A stretch of 64,000 bases of DNA from Leishmania martiniquensis (taxonomy: Eukaryota; Euglenozoa; Kinetoplastea; Trypanosomatida; Trypanosomatidae), in the NCBI RefSeq assembly GCF_017916325.1, contig NC_090140.1, positions 299,001-363,000 on the forward strand, in the 5' to 3' direction. A program made the position numbers and the translations under genes. The notes beneath the pieces are model-generated. The model ran no database searches and had not been told where the DNA came from. It saw nothing but the letters and a program-made list of their open reading frames with translations. Positions 19,187 through 28,754 of this stretch are shown one piece after another (position 1 is the first letter of the stretch; the number at the start of each line of letters is the position of its first letter).

Positions 19187-21115
19187 ATGCCCGCTGGTGC
19201 GAACTCGCGGACGCCGGCGACGGACTTCGTTCAAGATTACGCGGCGAAGCGGCAGGCGCAGATGGAGCGGGCGCGGCAGCTGCGTGAGGACCGCCTCCAG
19301 CAGCACCATCAACCACTCCCATCACAGAGCAGCGGCGGCAGCACAGAAACGGCGGCGCTGGCTTCGCGCCCACCCCCGCCGCCGCCGCCCTGCGTACCGC
19401 GCTCCCGCCACCCCACCTCCGCTCAGGGTAGCGCCGACTGTGGCGTCGCCACTTTGAAGTGCGGTGGCGGCCCTGTGCTGTACGTCAAGGAGCAGGATTT
19501 CAAGCAGGCCACGCAGGCCGGCATCATCACCCCCGACCAGGCACGTCAGCTGTGGGCAATGCTGTCGAACCAAATTATCCGCGTCTCCTCCCCGTCGGCG
19601 CACGCGAACGCTGTGTCTGTGAGCAGCCTGCTGGCACTGTCGAGCAACTCGTGCAACTCCTCTGGACGGGTGGCGGGCGGCAGTGAGTTTGGGGCGAGCA
19701 TCTCCCTGGAGTCGCTGCGGACCAGCATCGCGTACTTCAAGAGGGAACAGCAACGGCTGCAGCAGCAGAGCGGCGCCGCGGGGGTGGCGGTCGCCGGCTC
19801 CCCTTCTCAGAGTCGCCACCCATTGACCTCGTCACCACCCGCACACAGCCTCACAGCAGGGGGGCAGCCCTTGCCGCAGTCGCGTGGGCTGCCCGCACGT
19901 CAGCTGCAGTACGAGGGAAGCGTCAAGAATGACTTCTACGGAGACGGCGACGGAGCAGAAGGGGAGCAGCGAACGCTTGTCACGCCGCTGCCGCTGCGCG
20001 GCGGTGGCGGTGGCGGCCGTAGTCGTCCGGCTTGGAATTCGGACGTCGAGGTGCGCCACGAAGACGACCACGACGACGATCGTAACCGTCGCGCGCCCTT
20101 GTCGACGCCAACAGTGAGCAGTGGCGCGGCAGCGCTCAAGAAGCCACGGACGGGGCGGACGAACGTGGCGCGGTCGCCTGCAAAGGGCTCTACGGCGCTG
20201 CCGTCATCTGGCAGTGGCGCTGGCGGAGCCTCTGGCGCCTCGGCCAACACCGTCGCGGGACAAGGAAGCGGCGGGTACGGCAACGATGACACAAAGGCAG
20301 GCAGCAACGTATACGTGCCGCCACAGCCCTCCTCCGCTGTGTCTCGAGCCTCCAAGGCGGGTGGTGCGGGCGCTGCTGGGCGGCGCCCTCCTGCGGGCCG
20401 TGCCACGGCACCGCCACCCTCGTCAGGCGCACCGGTGAACCTGGATGACCTGCCCGTCGGGGGTAGCAGCGGTGGCGGTGGCATGAACGACTGGGCCAAC
20501 GCTTACCCACCAGGTGTGGAGCCCCCAACGAGCGCGAGCGGCAACGATATCATCGCTGCAGAGGCGGCGGCAGCGGCGCAGGAGCCGATGCAGGAATGCC
20601 GCACATGCGGCCGACGGTTCCGCTTATCAGTGGTTACGCGGCATGAGGTGCTTTGCCGCAAGCAGGCAGGCAAGCCGCGAAAGGTCTTCAACATGCGTGA
20701 GCAGCGTCTCGATGGTGTCGAGGGGATCAAAGAGGTTCAGCGGACGGCAGCACGTTCCGGAGGCGTTGGCGGCCCACGCGGTGGCGGTGGCGGTCCACGC
20801 GGTGGCAGTAGCAGCGACGCAGCATCAACGGCAGTCAAGGGCAAGCTCCCCAAGTGGAAGGTTCAGCACGAACAGTTCCAGGCAGCCATGCGTGCAGTTC
20901 GCCAGCAGCAGCAGCAGCAAGGCGGGGCTGGCGGCGGGGGCTTCGGCTCCGGTCCCATGGCACCACCGCCTGCCCCGATGCCGGAGGAGTACGACGATCG
21001 CGTCCCGTGCCCGCATTGTGGGCGTAAGTTCGCACAGGAGGTGGCAGCCCGGCACATCCCAAAGTGCGCGACGACTATTGCGAAGCCGAAGGGCATTCGC
21101 CCCATCCGCCGATGA
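19187..21115 (+). CDS. Double C2HC zinc-finger protein (ZC2HC1-like)
   Basis: The 642-residue protein carries two C2HC fingers of the ZC2HC1/FAM164 type. The first uses C471, C474, H486 and C490; the second C608, C611, H623 and C627 in the classic CPHCGRKF-x6-RHIPKC form. Between them lies a basic linker with the KPRKVFNMREQRLDG segment that in this family follows the first finger, so the pair is a genuine family signature. In protists such proteins are often found at basal bodies, flagella or centrosomal structures, but that is inference here. The N-terminal ~470 residues are Ser/Gly/Pro/Gln-rich with a short charged helix at 15-45 and another ordered patch around 100-130. After the second finger only ~15 basic residues remain. 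Confidence 0.85.
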   Translation: MPAGANSRTPATDFVQDYAAKRQAQMERARQLREDRLQQHHQPLPSQSSGGSTETAALASRPPPPPPPCVPRSRHPTSAQGSADCGVATLKCGGGPVLYVKEQDFKQATQAGIITPDQARQLWAMLSNQIIRVSSPSAHANAVSVSSLLALSSNSCNSSGRVAGGSEFGASISLESLRTSIAYFKREQQRLQQQSGAAGVAVAGSPSQSRHPLTSSPPAHSLTAGGQPLPQSRGLPARQLQYEGSVKNDFYGDGDGAEGEQRTLVTPLPLRGGGGGGRSRPAWNSDVEVRHEDDHDDDRNRRAPLSTPTVSSGAAALKKPRTGRTNVARSPAKGSTALPSSGSGAGGASGASANTVAGQGSGGYGNDDTKAGSNVYVPPQPSSAVSRASKAGGAGAAGRRPPAGRATAPPPSSGAPVNLDDLPVGGSSGGGGMNDWANAYPPGVEPPTSASGNDIIAAEAAAAAQEPMQECRTCGRRFRLSVVTRHEVLCRKQAGKPRKVFNMREQRLDGVEGIKEVQRTAARSGGVGGPRGGGGGPRGGSSSDAASTAVKGKLPKWKVQHEQFQAAMRAVRQQQQQQGGAGGGGFGSGPMAPPPAPMPEEYDDRVPCPHCGRKFAQEVAARHIPKCATTIAKPKGIRPIRR

Positions 21116-22022
21116 CAAGCGGAGGGGGGAGGAGGAGGGGAAGAGCACTGCGCATCAGCAGAGTGTGTGGAAGGAAAAGAGGGCAAACGGTAACGAAGAG
21201 TTGAGGTCACGGAAGGAACTAGGAGTGAGGAGGAGGCCCCCTACCCCCCTCTCTCTCTCCCTCTCAACACACACACACACACGCGCGCTGCACTCAGCAC
21301 GCTTGTAGGTGCGTGCGCGCCTAAGTTTGTCGGAGACGAAGGGTTAGCTGATGCTATGCGCAGCTCTTCCTCTGTGTGTGGAGGGGGAGGGGGAGGGGGG
21401 CACATCTTTACGCTTCCCCCCCTCTCTCCCTCATACGCATATACACGCCTGTATTTTTTTGTGTGCGTACGCACTGTCTCTGTTCTCTTTCTCGGTGCTG
21501 TTGCTTATGGTGGCAGTGTGGATGGGTGGTGTGTACCCCTGCCGCCCTTTTGGACTCGTCACTGAGATGTCCTGTCTTGGCGGGGTCCCCTCTCTCCTCC
21601 ACTGCTCGTCTGTGTGTGTGCGTGTGTCTGTGTGTGTGTGTGTGTGATTGCAGTAGATGTCTCTCTCTTCTTCTTCCTCCGCGGGCGCCTTTCGCGTTAG
21701 ATCTTCCAGAGCCCCTCTCATCCTCTGCTGCGGGGCCTGAGGGATGTGCGTGCGGTGAGGTGTTGGCACTGTTTCGCGGGGCTGCGGCACAGGAGCGCTT
21801 ATTGTCACGACACACACACACGCGCACATCCTTCGCACTGCGCCATCGCGTATATGCACGCGTGTGTCGTTCTCTGACCGCTGCCTCCCCCTTCCGTCGT
21901 GCGCACGTCACCTGCCTTTACTCCTTCCTCGCCATACATACACCCCACACACACACACACCCTCCCTTGTCTAACCGCTGCCTCCCTCTTCCACGATGTG
22001 GATGCATGACGGACACTCTAAC

Positions 22023-22066
22023 CGCTGCGTCCCCGCTCCCCCATCACCTCCTCGTATTACCGCCAG
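22023..22066 (+). promoter_or_regulatory. Candidate spliced-leader acceptor, small basic protein gene
   Basis: C/T-rich tract 22023-22060 is followed by CCAG with AG at 22065-22066. This would give a ~200-base 5' UTR that contains the TA tract and a 14-codon upstream frame at 22202-22246. Confidence 0.4.
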
Positions 22067-22114
22067 GTGGTAGTCATCGTCGCCGGAGCTCAAGTCGCCC
22101 ACTGCCGTGGTGCC

Positions 22115-22140
22115 TAATATATATATATATACATATATAC
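22115..22140. repeat. TA microsatellite
   Basis: Alternating T and A with one C interruption, in the predicted 5' UTR or upstream flank of the 22268 gene. Confidence 0.9.
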
Positions 22141-22201
22141 TAAACGCTCTGCGCTGCTGTGGGTCAAGCGGAAGCTGCACTGTCATCGCTGCCGCCTTCT
22201 G

Positions 22202-22246
22202 ATGGCGAATTGCGCCCACCCACCCCTCCCTCACTGTGACGGATAA
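22202..22246 (+). other. Possible 14-codon upstream ORF
   Basis: ATG 22202 opens a 14-codon frame that stops with TAA at 22244-22246, 21 bases before the main ATG at 22268. It would be in the mature leader if splicing occurs at the tract around 22023-22066. Confidence 0.35.
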
Positions 22247-22267
22247 CCTCCGCTTCTCCGACGCGCC

Positions 22268-22735
22268 ATGCTTCGATGCTCCGCGGTCGCGCGGCGCTAC
22301 CGCACGGCGTGGCGTGAGCTTCTGCACCCGCTGCCCGTGTGGGCACGCAAGCAGCAGTGGCTGAAGCGCGATACCGTCGAGATGAATGAAGCCATCCTGC
22401 GCGAGCCGTACTACCGCATCAAAAACTACGCGCAGCCGGCCGCGTTTGTGCCTCCGTACGTGAGCCAAAGCGCCACGCGGGAGCCAGATACGCCACAGAG
22501 CAGTCGCTACGGCGTGGACCGCCAGCTGCGCGGGCCGCGTCGCGTAGTTTCGCCGGAGCGCCTACAGGAACTGCGTGAGCAGCTACAGTTTGTCGGGCGC
22601 GTAGGGCCCCACCTGCCACCAGCCGCAGGAAGAGGGCGAACGTACGAGGACGAGTATGGCGCTCGCCTGCGCCCGCGCTACCCCGAGTCGTGGGACACAG
22701 TGCCTCCGCACCAGCCCTCGCGCTCTGAGGTTTGA
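22268..22735 (+). CDS. Small basic protein, probably mitochondrial
   Basis: I do not recognise a family for this 155-residue protein. The N-terminal ~20 residues (MLRCSAVARRYRTAWRELL) are basic, Arg-rich and amphipathic with no acidic residue before Glu18, which fits a mitochondrial presequence. The body is rich in Arg, Pro, Tyr and Gln, has no membrane segment, and contains a charged helix-like stretch at about 98-112 (SPERLQELREQL). Its small size, basic charge and predicted import are typical of mitoribosomal or mitoribosome-assembly proteins of trypanosomatids, but that is only a suggestion. It looks like a real gene: the composition is non-repetitive, unlike the open frames in the flanking DNA. 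Confidence 0.65.
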   Translation: MLRCSAVARRYRTAWRELLHPLPVWARKQQWLKRDTVEMNEAILREPYYRIKNYAQPAAFVPPYVSQSATREPDTPQSSRYGVDRQLRGPRRVVSPERLQELREQLQFVGRVGPHLPPAAGRGRTYEDEYGARLRPRYPESWDTVPPHQPSRSEV

Positions 22736-23645
22736 GCGCGCGCGTCTGTGTCCTGTCTGTCTGTGTGTGTGTGTGTGTGACGCGTTGTCAAAGCTGAAGG
22801 AAAGGGAACAGTTGGATGGGGGCGGATGTGCCGGTGTGCACCGGCCAGCCGCCTGCTCGGCCGCACAGCGACGCTTAGCCGCTGTCGACGGTGAGAACAG
22901 AAATCCTAAGTGGCCGAATGTGTGTGTATGTGTGTGTGTGTTGGGGCAAGAGGGAACACGATAGGGTCGCTTGCTCATGTCTGCTGATCTTCTCGCGTGA
23001 GCCGTCCGTCTCTGCCCTTTCCCCCGTGCCTCCGTCTCCGGGCCCGTGCGTTTCCCGCGTGCGTGTCTCTACGGTGATGAGTGCATCTCGGCCAACCCTT
23101 CCCTCCCCATGCATGGCTCTCCCCATCTCCCACTCTCCCCATCGCGTTGCTGCTTGGTTTGCCGACCGCCTCCATCCTGGATGAGCGCCATGCGTACGCG
23201 TAACAAGAGGTACGGCAGCAGCCGCTGCGGCTCAGAGTACCTCCCATCTCAGCCCTTCTCACAGACATCCTTTCCCTCCCCTCCCCATACACGCGTGCGC
23301 GTGCGTGAGGTGCGCCTCAGTCTCTCCCGCTCTCTTCAAACCTATCCAAACTGAGCAGAGGCGGGGTGGCGGCGGAGGAGAGGCTGACCGCAACAGAGAG
23401 TGCGTGCGCGTGTCAGGTAGACAAGAGCAGTCGTGCGAGTGCACCAAGCGGCTGTGCTCTCTTTTTTTTTTACGGGAAGCGTTGACTTCATGAGTGTGGT
23501 GTGCCCCTCCTCTCACACACACACGTACACACACACAGAGAGAGAGAGGGAGCGAGACGAAATTACGCCTCTCTGAATATTTTGCGTGGTCGTTGCTGCT
23601 CTTTGGTTTAAGCCCCCTCTCCTCTCCTGTCTCCGGACGCTCGCG
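22736..23645 (+). other. Intergenic region, small basic protein gene to 1702-residue protein gene
   Basis: TG tracts (22758-22780, 22920-22941), a T-run (23463-23471) and a CA/GA tract (23514-23550). The downstream gene's frame is open from 23586, but without an ATG before 23646. Confidence 0.6.
23456..23538 (+). promoter_or_regulatory. Candidate spliced-leader acceptors, 1702-residue protein gene
   Basis: The CTCTT plus T-run at 23456-23471 leads to AG at 23478-23479. This places a 28-codon upstream frame (ATG 23490 to TGA 23574-23576) in the leader. Splicing at AG 23537-23538 instead would remove it. Confidence 0.4.
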
Positions 23646-26600
23646 ATGCTCTCCTTCCGAGATATCGCCACCACGCCTGATGACGCTGATGTGCTGCGAA
23701 GCAGCCTGGAGGAGCTGTACCGGCGCCGCCATGCGAAGCAGCAGCAGCGGCAGCGGCGGGAGCACAACCGACTCTTAGACAACGACGCGGAGGACTGGGG
23801 CGCCGCGCAGGAGCTCGCCTACCGCCGTGAAGTCCTCAATGCGTGGGCGCGGCAATACCCGAAGCTGCGTGAGGCCGTGGTGTCTTTGGCCACCGGGTCA
23901 TCGAACGCCGCAGCCGTCAGCAGCGCTTCGCTGAAAGCGCCGGCAGCGTTCTCTGTCGCTGAAACCGTGCGGCCGCCGTACCCACCGCTGTGGCGGATAC
24001 CTGCGGGCACCATTCCGGCAGAGTTTTACAAGCGCACTGCCACGATGGACACGTCGCAGCCGCTCCCGACGTCACAGCGTCAGCAAGCGACCCCCGTGGC
24101 GATGATTGACTTCAGCGCTCGTTCGTGCCTGGTGCGCGTACAGTGGGAAGCGCTTCGGGTGAAGGTCCCTTGTCTTACCCCATCCTCGTCGGCTCCCGCG
24201 TCGTGCTCGACACCCTCGCTGCAGCTATCGGGCAGCATTGGTCACGCGCAGCCTCAGCCACAGCACGTGCTGGCGCGGTGGCCCAAAGGTAAGCCGGCAT
24301 CCGCCAAGGTGGCCGCGGTTCTGCGTTCCATTGATATCGAGGAGCGCAAGCGCGAACAGTGGAACGAGCACCTGCGGCAGCAGCAGCAGCAGCGGCAACA
24401 GGATGAAGAGGAGGCGGCACATCAGCGGCCGCGAGATCCGGCGCACTTGAGTCCACCGACCGTGTCCATGGCCCCGTGCGGCAATCGCTCGAGGAGCGCC
24501 GGCAGCGCCATGCCCGGCGCCAAGGCCGTTGCCGTAGGCGAGTCCTACTCGACTGCTATAGCGGTGAATGCTGGAGCCGCAGACAATGTCGGCCGCCAGG
24601 TTAGCGCCGCCGCTGCTGCTGCTGCATCGGAGAAAGCCTTGGGCCACGAGCTGTACTGGCCGGCGCGCATCACTCGCACACGGGCGCTCTTCACCGGCGC
24701 GACTTGTCTGCAGGACACCTTTCACGGCCTCGGTGAGTTGCAGCGGTACGATCGGTTCGAGCCGGTGCTCGCCTTGGCGCTGGCAAGTCCGCTGCGCATC
24801 GTTGTCGACGTGGTCTACGCCATTGATGAGACGAGCGAGGCGCTTGGCCTGTCCATCGACCCCGTCATCCAGGTTGCCGAAACGACGCATGTGGGCGAGG
24901 GCAAGAACGCGGCCGCCCGCCGAGACTGCGATAGACTGCGGAGCGCCACCCTGGGTAGCGGGGGCGACCGCAGCACAGGCTGGTGTGGCAGCGCGGCTGC
25001 TTCCGACAGCACCGCCACTTCTTTCGAGCTCTCCTCCTCCGTTGCGGAGGACGAGTGTCCAGCTCTGCTGCCCTCGTCACTCCCGCCTGTCCTATCGGAC
25101 CTCAACTATGCCTTCACAGCAGCACCGACGGCTCCTGGCGGCGGCGGTAGTGTGGGCAATGGCCGCTCCGCTTCCCAGTGGACGTCATTGACGGTCGACT
25201 CCACCACCGCCAGCGCTACAGAGCTGCGTCGCAGCGCCCTGTCCACCAGCCCGCTGTCTCTCTACACAATTCTGGCGGGCCCTGTTAGCCAGACGCACTC
25301 GATCGTGCTGCTTCGTCCCACCCCGGATGTTGTGTGCACCGCCCGCGCGCGCGCTTTGCAAGAGCTGGAGCAGCGATGGCAGCGGCTTCGTCAAGCCCTC
25401 GCTGATCGACTTGTTGCACACGAGGAAGAAGCACCGACTACGGCGGCGGTGCCGTCACCACCCGACCTGCTCGCCGTGCAGCTGCCCGACGCCGACACGT
25501 ACGTCAGTCCGTTCATTGACCGTAGCGCACGACAGGGAGAGAGGCTGCCTGCGAAACCCCCCGGTGCCGAGTCTCTGACAGAGGAGGAGATGCAGCGCCA
25601 GACGCGGCTGCCTCAGCTGCAGGGCGGGCGCTTGCAACGGCGACCGCCCACGTACCAGGTAGGCGTTCCTCACAGGGTGAGCGGAGGGCGGCTGCGGCTG
25701 TCCGCCAACTCGATGTGGTCGCCAACGGCGAACCTCGATTCACGCGGCGCACATGACTCCAAGTCGCTCACGCGTTCACAGCCGAGCAGCACAAGGCGAT
25801 CCCTGCCCAGCAGCGGCGCGCAAGGCGCTCGGGGCTGGGAAGCTGCCGCGTTACGATGGTCCCCGTCCACGTCGCCGCGCACTCCGCGCACGGATGAGGG
25901 AGCCTCGATCACAGAGGCCGCTATGGGCCTCTCTGCCATTGCGCTTCACCGAGATACCGCCATGGCGCGGACACCGCCGTCGGTGCGCTTCCTGTCCAAC
26001 TCCATCTCCCTCTGCTCGCCGGCTTCGTCCGACAGGCTCGGCGCGCCACGCACCGATCTGTCATCCTCACATCTGGATGGGTGGCGCAGGTCACTGCTGT
26101 CAGAGAGTCGGCGGGCAGCGATGGAAGAGAGCCACGCCATCTCGGCCGCCGTGCGCGACGCCGGGGAGCGACTGCGAAGAATGGAAGCTGCGGCCTGTGC
26201 GCAGCAGCGACTAGTCGTTGGGCCACGACCGCACCTACCTACCCTCACCGTCGAAGCGCCTTCGCCTGCATCGGCGACAGCATCCCTGCTGGCGAACGAG
26301 ATCGACCGCGTCGGCAGTACCGCAGCCAGTGGATCTGCCAGGAAGCCATCGCCATCCCCCACCCCCTCGCTGCCTCGACGTGGCCACCACAGGGACTGCC
26401 CCCCGGTGAGTGCTGAGACGGTCACGCAGTCGAGCCGCGCCGGTGACAGCCCGTGCCACCGCACGTGGAGAGGGATGGAGCCGTGCTCGGCCATCCTCTC
26501 CGTCTCCGGCGAATCTGTGCCGGACTCGCAGCCGATGTCGGCACTTCCGAGAGAGGTCGGGGTGACGCGCTCTCCGTGGGGTATGCGCAACCGCATTAGC

Positions 26601-28754
26601 AGCACTGCGAACCAGCCAAGTGGCGCTGGCGATGGGGAAGGGCTCGTCACACCGCTCTCTGGTCGAAGGGGGGCAACACCGCTGGCCCACCCGCCGCTCC
26701 CCTCGTGTCTCGACGAGCGAAAGGAACTTCACGTGCCCCACCTTGGCCCCCCCGTCGTTGCCAATGCGTCGCCAAGCATCAGCGGCGACTTTTCTATGTC
26801 GGGCACCGCCTCCCCTCCATCGCATAGCGAGAATGGCAGTCAGTCGCTATCTAGCGCACGCCACCCCATCCGCCAGGAGTCGCAACCAGCCCTGCACCCC
26901 GCAGACGCCGCCCACAGCGGCGGCAGCATCGGTGGCCTGGCAACTCGACGCTCTCCCACTCCATCGCTGGCGCTGTCATCGAAGCCGCCGCTGCAGCTCT
27001 CCAGAACGTCGCGGAGCACGAGTAGCAGCAGCGATCAGGCCCCTTTGGCCCTCACCCACACATCGCGGCCCGAAGAGGAGGCGTTCATATGCTGCAGGAA
27101 AAGCGACAAGGCGCTCAACGCTCTGCCTGCGCGTGTCGACGCCGGCACGGAGGGCCATTTGGCCCCCCAATCCAAGTGCGCAACCGCCTCGGCGTCCTCC
27201 AGCTCGAGTGACGATGTCCCCATGCTCAGTGGCACAGCGAAGTACCTGTCTCATGCGCAGGCGAACCTCCTCGCCACTGCGTACAAGGACAGAGGCGCCG
27301 GCAAGGCAGCGGCACGCGAGTCTCGCGACACTGTCGACTCGACGTTGGGGGCCGGCACCCCCTCTCCCTCAGTTCTGGACAACCAGCGTCGCCTACGGCT
27401 ATGCCAACCAGAGCTCAAGCAGTCGGTAGGGATGCATGGCGCGTCAGTGCTTGTGGAGGCAGGCCCGCACCTGCGGCCGCGCAGCCGTGGCCGCAACGCA
27501 CCACGCGCCACTCATCATGGCAGCACCCGGGATCTCCCACACGTCTCTCCGCTCCAGATCGACGTCGTTGCGATGGGCGGTACAACAGCTGCCTCGAACC
27601 ATCGAGTAGTCCACGGCGGCAGCAGCACCACGAGTGGGAGAGAAGCAAGCGGAGACAGTCCTCTGCCGCGCCGTCCTCAGCTACCGGCGCCGTCCTTAAC
27701 GACAGGTGCGAACCAGCCCGCTCTTGCAGCGGCGTTACACCCGAGCTCAGCGGCGTCTGAGTCGCCGAAGGCGGTCTCCTCGTCGCAGTTGAAGCCGCAG
27801 CCGTCGCTGATGCACGCAACCGGCGCTAGCGCCGAGGACCCAGTGAGGGGTACTCCAAGACTGCCAACTCGTCCCCAAGAGGCAGCTGGCAGCGGAAAGC
27901 GCCTTGGGTACGCTTCTCCTGAGGTACCAGAAGCGGTCGCGACTCCCGTGATGGATGATGACGCACAGGACGCGCAGCAGCGACAGGCACACCTCGTCAC
28001 CGCCAACGTGTTTGTCGAAGCTTCCGTTGGCGCCGGTCAGCTGGAAGTGGATGGACACAGCCTCGACGGGCGCACGCGCTCTATTCAGGGAAGCGTGCAG
28101 GAGGCCGCTCTCGGGGGCATCTGCGCTATACCGAGCTGTGCTGCCCACACAGGCGTCCGCCCGTTCGATTGGTGGGTCCATACGCACCTCTCACCGCGCG
28201 ATGCTGAGGGCGGGAGTGCGGCCTTTGTATCCCATTCCGCGCTGTCCATGACAGCAGCGCCAACACCCGTGAGTCAGTGCCCAGCGCAGCCCCGATCGCG
28301 GCTCAGGCGATGCAGGCGCCAAAGAAACAGGGGCATCGAAGAATCGGGCGCGGCGTATCGCATGCGTAACGCGGGCAGCGCTGCCGGTGCCACCGCTCCC
28401 CCGACTGCCGTTTCGTCCGCGAAGTCGACCTCCTCCCTCGACACGCCCACATCATCCGCGTTTTTGCCGGCGGCCTTGTCGCGCAGTGCGTCGCCGGTTT
28501 CCCAGTCAAGCAGTCGCTCGGTGCGACGCGCTCGCTCACACCAGCGCTCGGACCCCTCACAGCACAGCAGTCAGCATCATCTTTCTCTCGTTACCTCGTG
28601 CTCGTCACCGTCATCATCCGCCCGCCGGCGCGTGGTCGTCGTGCGCCGCGTGGTGCGTCGGCGCCGCAGCGAGGTCTTCGTGAAGGAGGGCGGCACTTTG
28701 GTGCGCCGGACCCCCATGCCACGGTCACAGCTTCCACACAGCAGCGCCGAGTGA
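23646..28754 (+). CDS. Very large low-complexity protein of unknown function
   Basis: No family is recognised in this 1702-residue protein. The best-ordered part is the N-terminal ~630 residues. It starts with a charged helical stretch (about 12-85, LEELYRRRHAKQQQ), then mixed segments including WPARITRTRALFTGATC near 338-355 and a possible second helix around 555-600 (ARALQELEQRWQRLRQALADR). From about 700 to the end it is mostly disordered: Ser, Pro, Arg, Ala and His with many SP and RSP clusters that could be phosphosites. The C-terminus is strikingly basic, with Val/Arg blocks (RRRVVVVRRVVRRRR at about 1658-1672). Cytoskeletal scaffolds of trypanosomatids often look like this, but no motif proves it. 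ATG 23646 is used because the frame upstream begins only at non-ATG codons. Confidence 0.7.
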   Translation: MLSFRDIATTPDDADVLRSSLEELYRRRHAKQQQRQRREHNRLLDNDAEDWGAAQELAYRREVLNAWARQYPKLREAVVSLATGSSNAAAVSSASLKAPAAFSVAETVRPPYPPLWRIPAGTIPAEFYKRTATMDTSQPLPTSQRQQATPVAMIDFSARSCLVRVQWEALRVKVPCLTPSSSAPASCSTPSLQLSGSIGHAQPQPQHVLARWPKGKPASAKVAAVLRSIDIEERKREQWNEHLRQQQQQRQQDEEEAAHQRPRDPAHLSPPTVSMAPCGNRSRSAGSAMPGAKAVAVGESYSTAIAVNAGAADNVGRQVSAAAAAAASEKALGHELYWPARITRTRALFTGATCLQDTFHGLGELQRYDRFEPVLALALASPLRIVVDVVYAIDETSEALGLSIDPVIQVAETTHVGEGKNAAARRDCDRLRSATLGSGGDRSTGWCGSAAASDSTATSFELSSSVAEDECPALLPSSLPPVLSDLNYAFTAAPTAPGGGGSVGNGRSASQWTSLTVDSTTASATELRRSALSTSPLSLYTILAGPVSQTHSIVLLRPTPDVVCTARARALQELEQRWQRLRQALADRLVAHEEEAPTTAAVPSPPDLLAVQLPDADTYVSPFIDRSARQGERLPAKPPGAESLTEEEMQRQTRLPQLQGGRLQRRPPTYQVGVPHRVSGGRLRLSANSMWSPTANLDSRGAHDSKSLTRSQPSSTRRSLPSSGAQGARGWEAAALRWSPSTSPRTPRTDEGASITEAAMGLSAIALHRDTAMARTPPSVRFLSNSISLCSPASSDRLGAPRTDLSSSHLDGWRRSLLSESRRAAMEESHAISAAVRDAGERLRRMEAAACAQQRLVVGPRPHLPTLTVEAPSPASATASLLANEIDRVGSTAASGSARKPSPSPTPSLPRRGHHRDCPPVSAETVTQSSRAGDSPCHRTWRGMEPCSAILSVSGESVPDSQPMSALPREVGVTRSPWGMRNRISSTANQPSGAGDGEGLVTPLSGRRGATPLAHPPLPSCLDERKELHVPHLGPPVVANASPSISGDFSMSGTASPPSHSENGSQSLSSARHPIRQESQPALHPADAAHSGGSIGGLATRRSPTPSLALSSKPPLQLSRTSRSTSSSSDQAPLALTHTSRPEEEAFICCRKSDKALNALPARVDAGTEGHLAPQSKCATASASSSSSDDVPMLSGTAKYLSHAQANLLATAYKDRGAGKAAARESRDTVDSTLGAGTPSPSVLDNQRRLRLCQPELKQSVGMHGASVLVEAGPHLRPRSRGRNAPRATHHGSTRDLPHVSPLQIDVVAMGGTTAASNHRVVHGGSSTTSGREASGDSPLPRRPQLPAPSLTTGANQPALAAALHPSSAASESPKAVSSSQLKPQPSLMHATGASAEDPVRGTPRLPTRPQEAAGSGKRLGYASPEVPEAVATPVMDDDAQDAQQRQAHLVTANVFVEASVGAGQLEVDGHSLDGRTRSIQGSVQEAALGGICAIPSCAAHTGVRPFDWWVHTHLSPRDAEGGSAAFVSHSALSMTAAPTPVSQCPAQPRSRLRRCRRQRNRGIEESGAAYRMRNAGSAAGATAPPTAVSSAKSTSSLDTPTSSAFLPAALSRSASPVSQSSSRSVRRARSHQRSDPSQHSSQHHLSLVTSCSSPSSSARRRVVVVRRVVRRRRSEVFVKEGGTLVRRTPMPRSQLPHSSAE

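Larger units (their letters stand above)
21116..22267 (+). other. Intergenic region, C2HC gene to small basic protein gene
   Basis: Holds a G-run cluster (21383-21400), CA tracts (21267-21284, 21810-21822, 21948-21960), a TG tract (21609-21646) and a TA microsatellite at 22115-22140. Its open frames read as repeat-derived Ser/His/Thr/Cys peptides; no domain seen. Confidence 0.6.

Noticed and set aside
21376..22143. 255-codon plus-strand frame before the small basic protein gene
   Set aside because: Runs through TG, CA and TA microsatellites and ends in an Ile-Tyr repeat; clearly non-coding.
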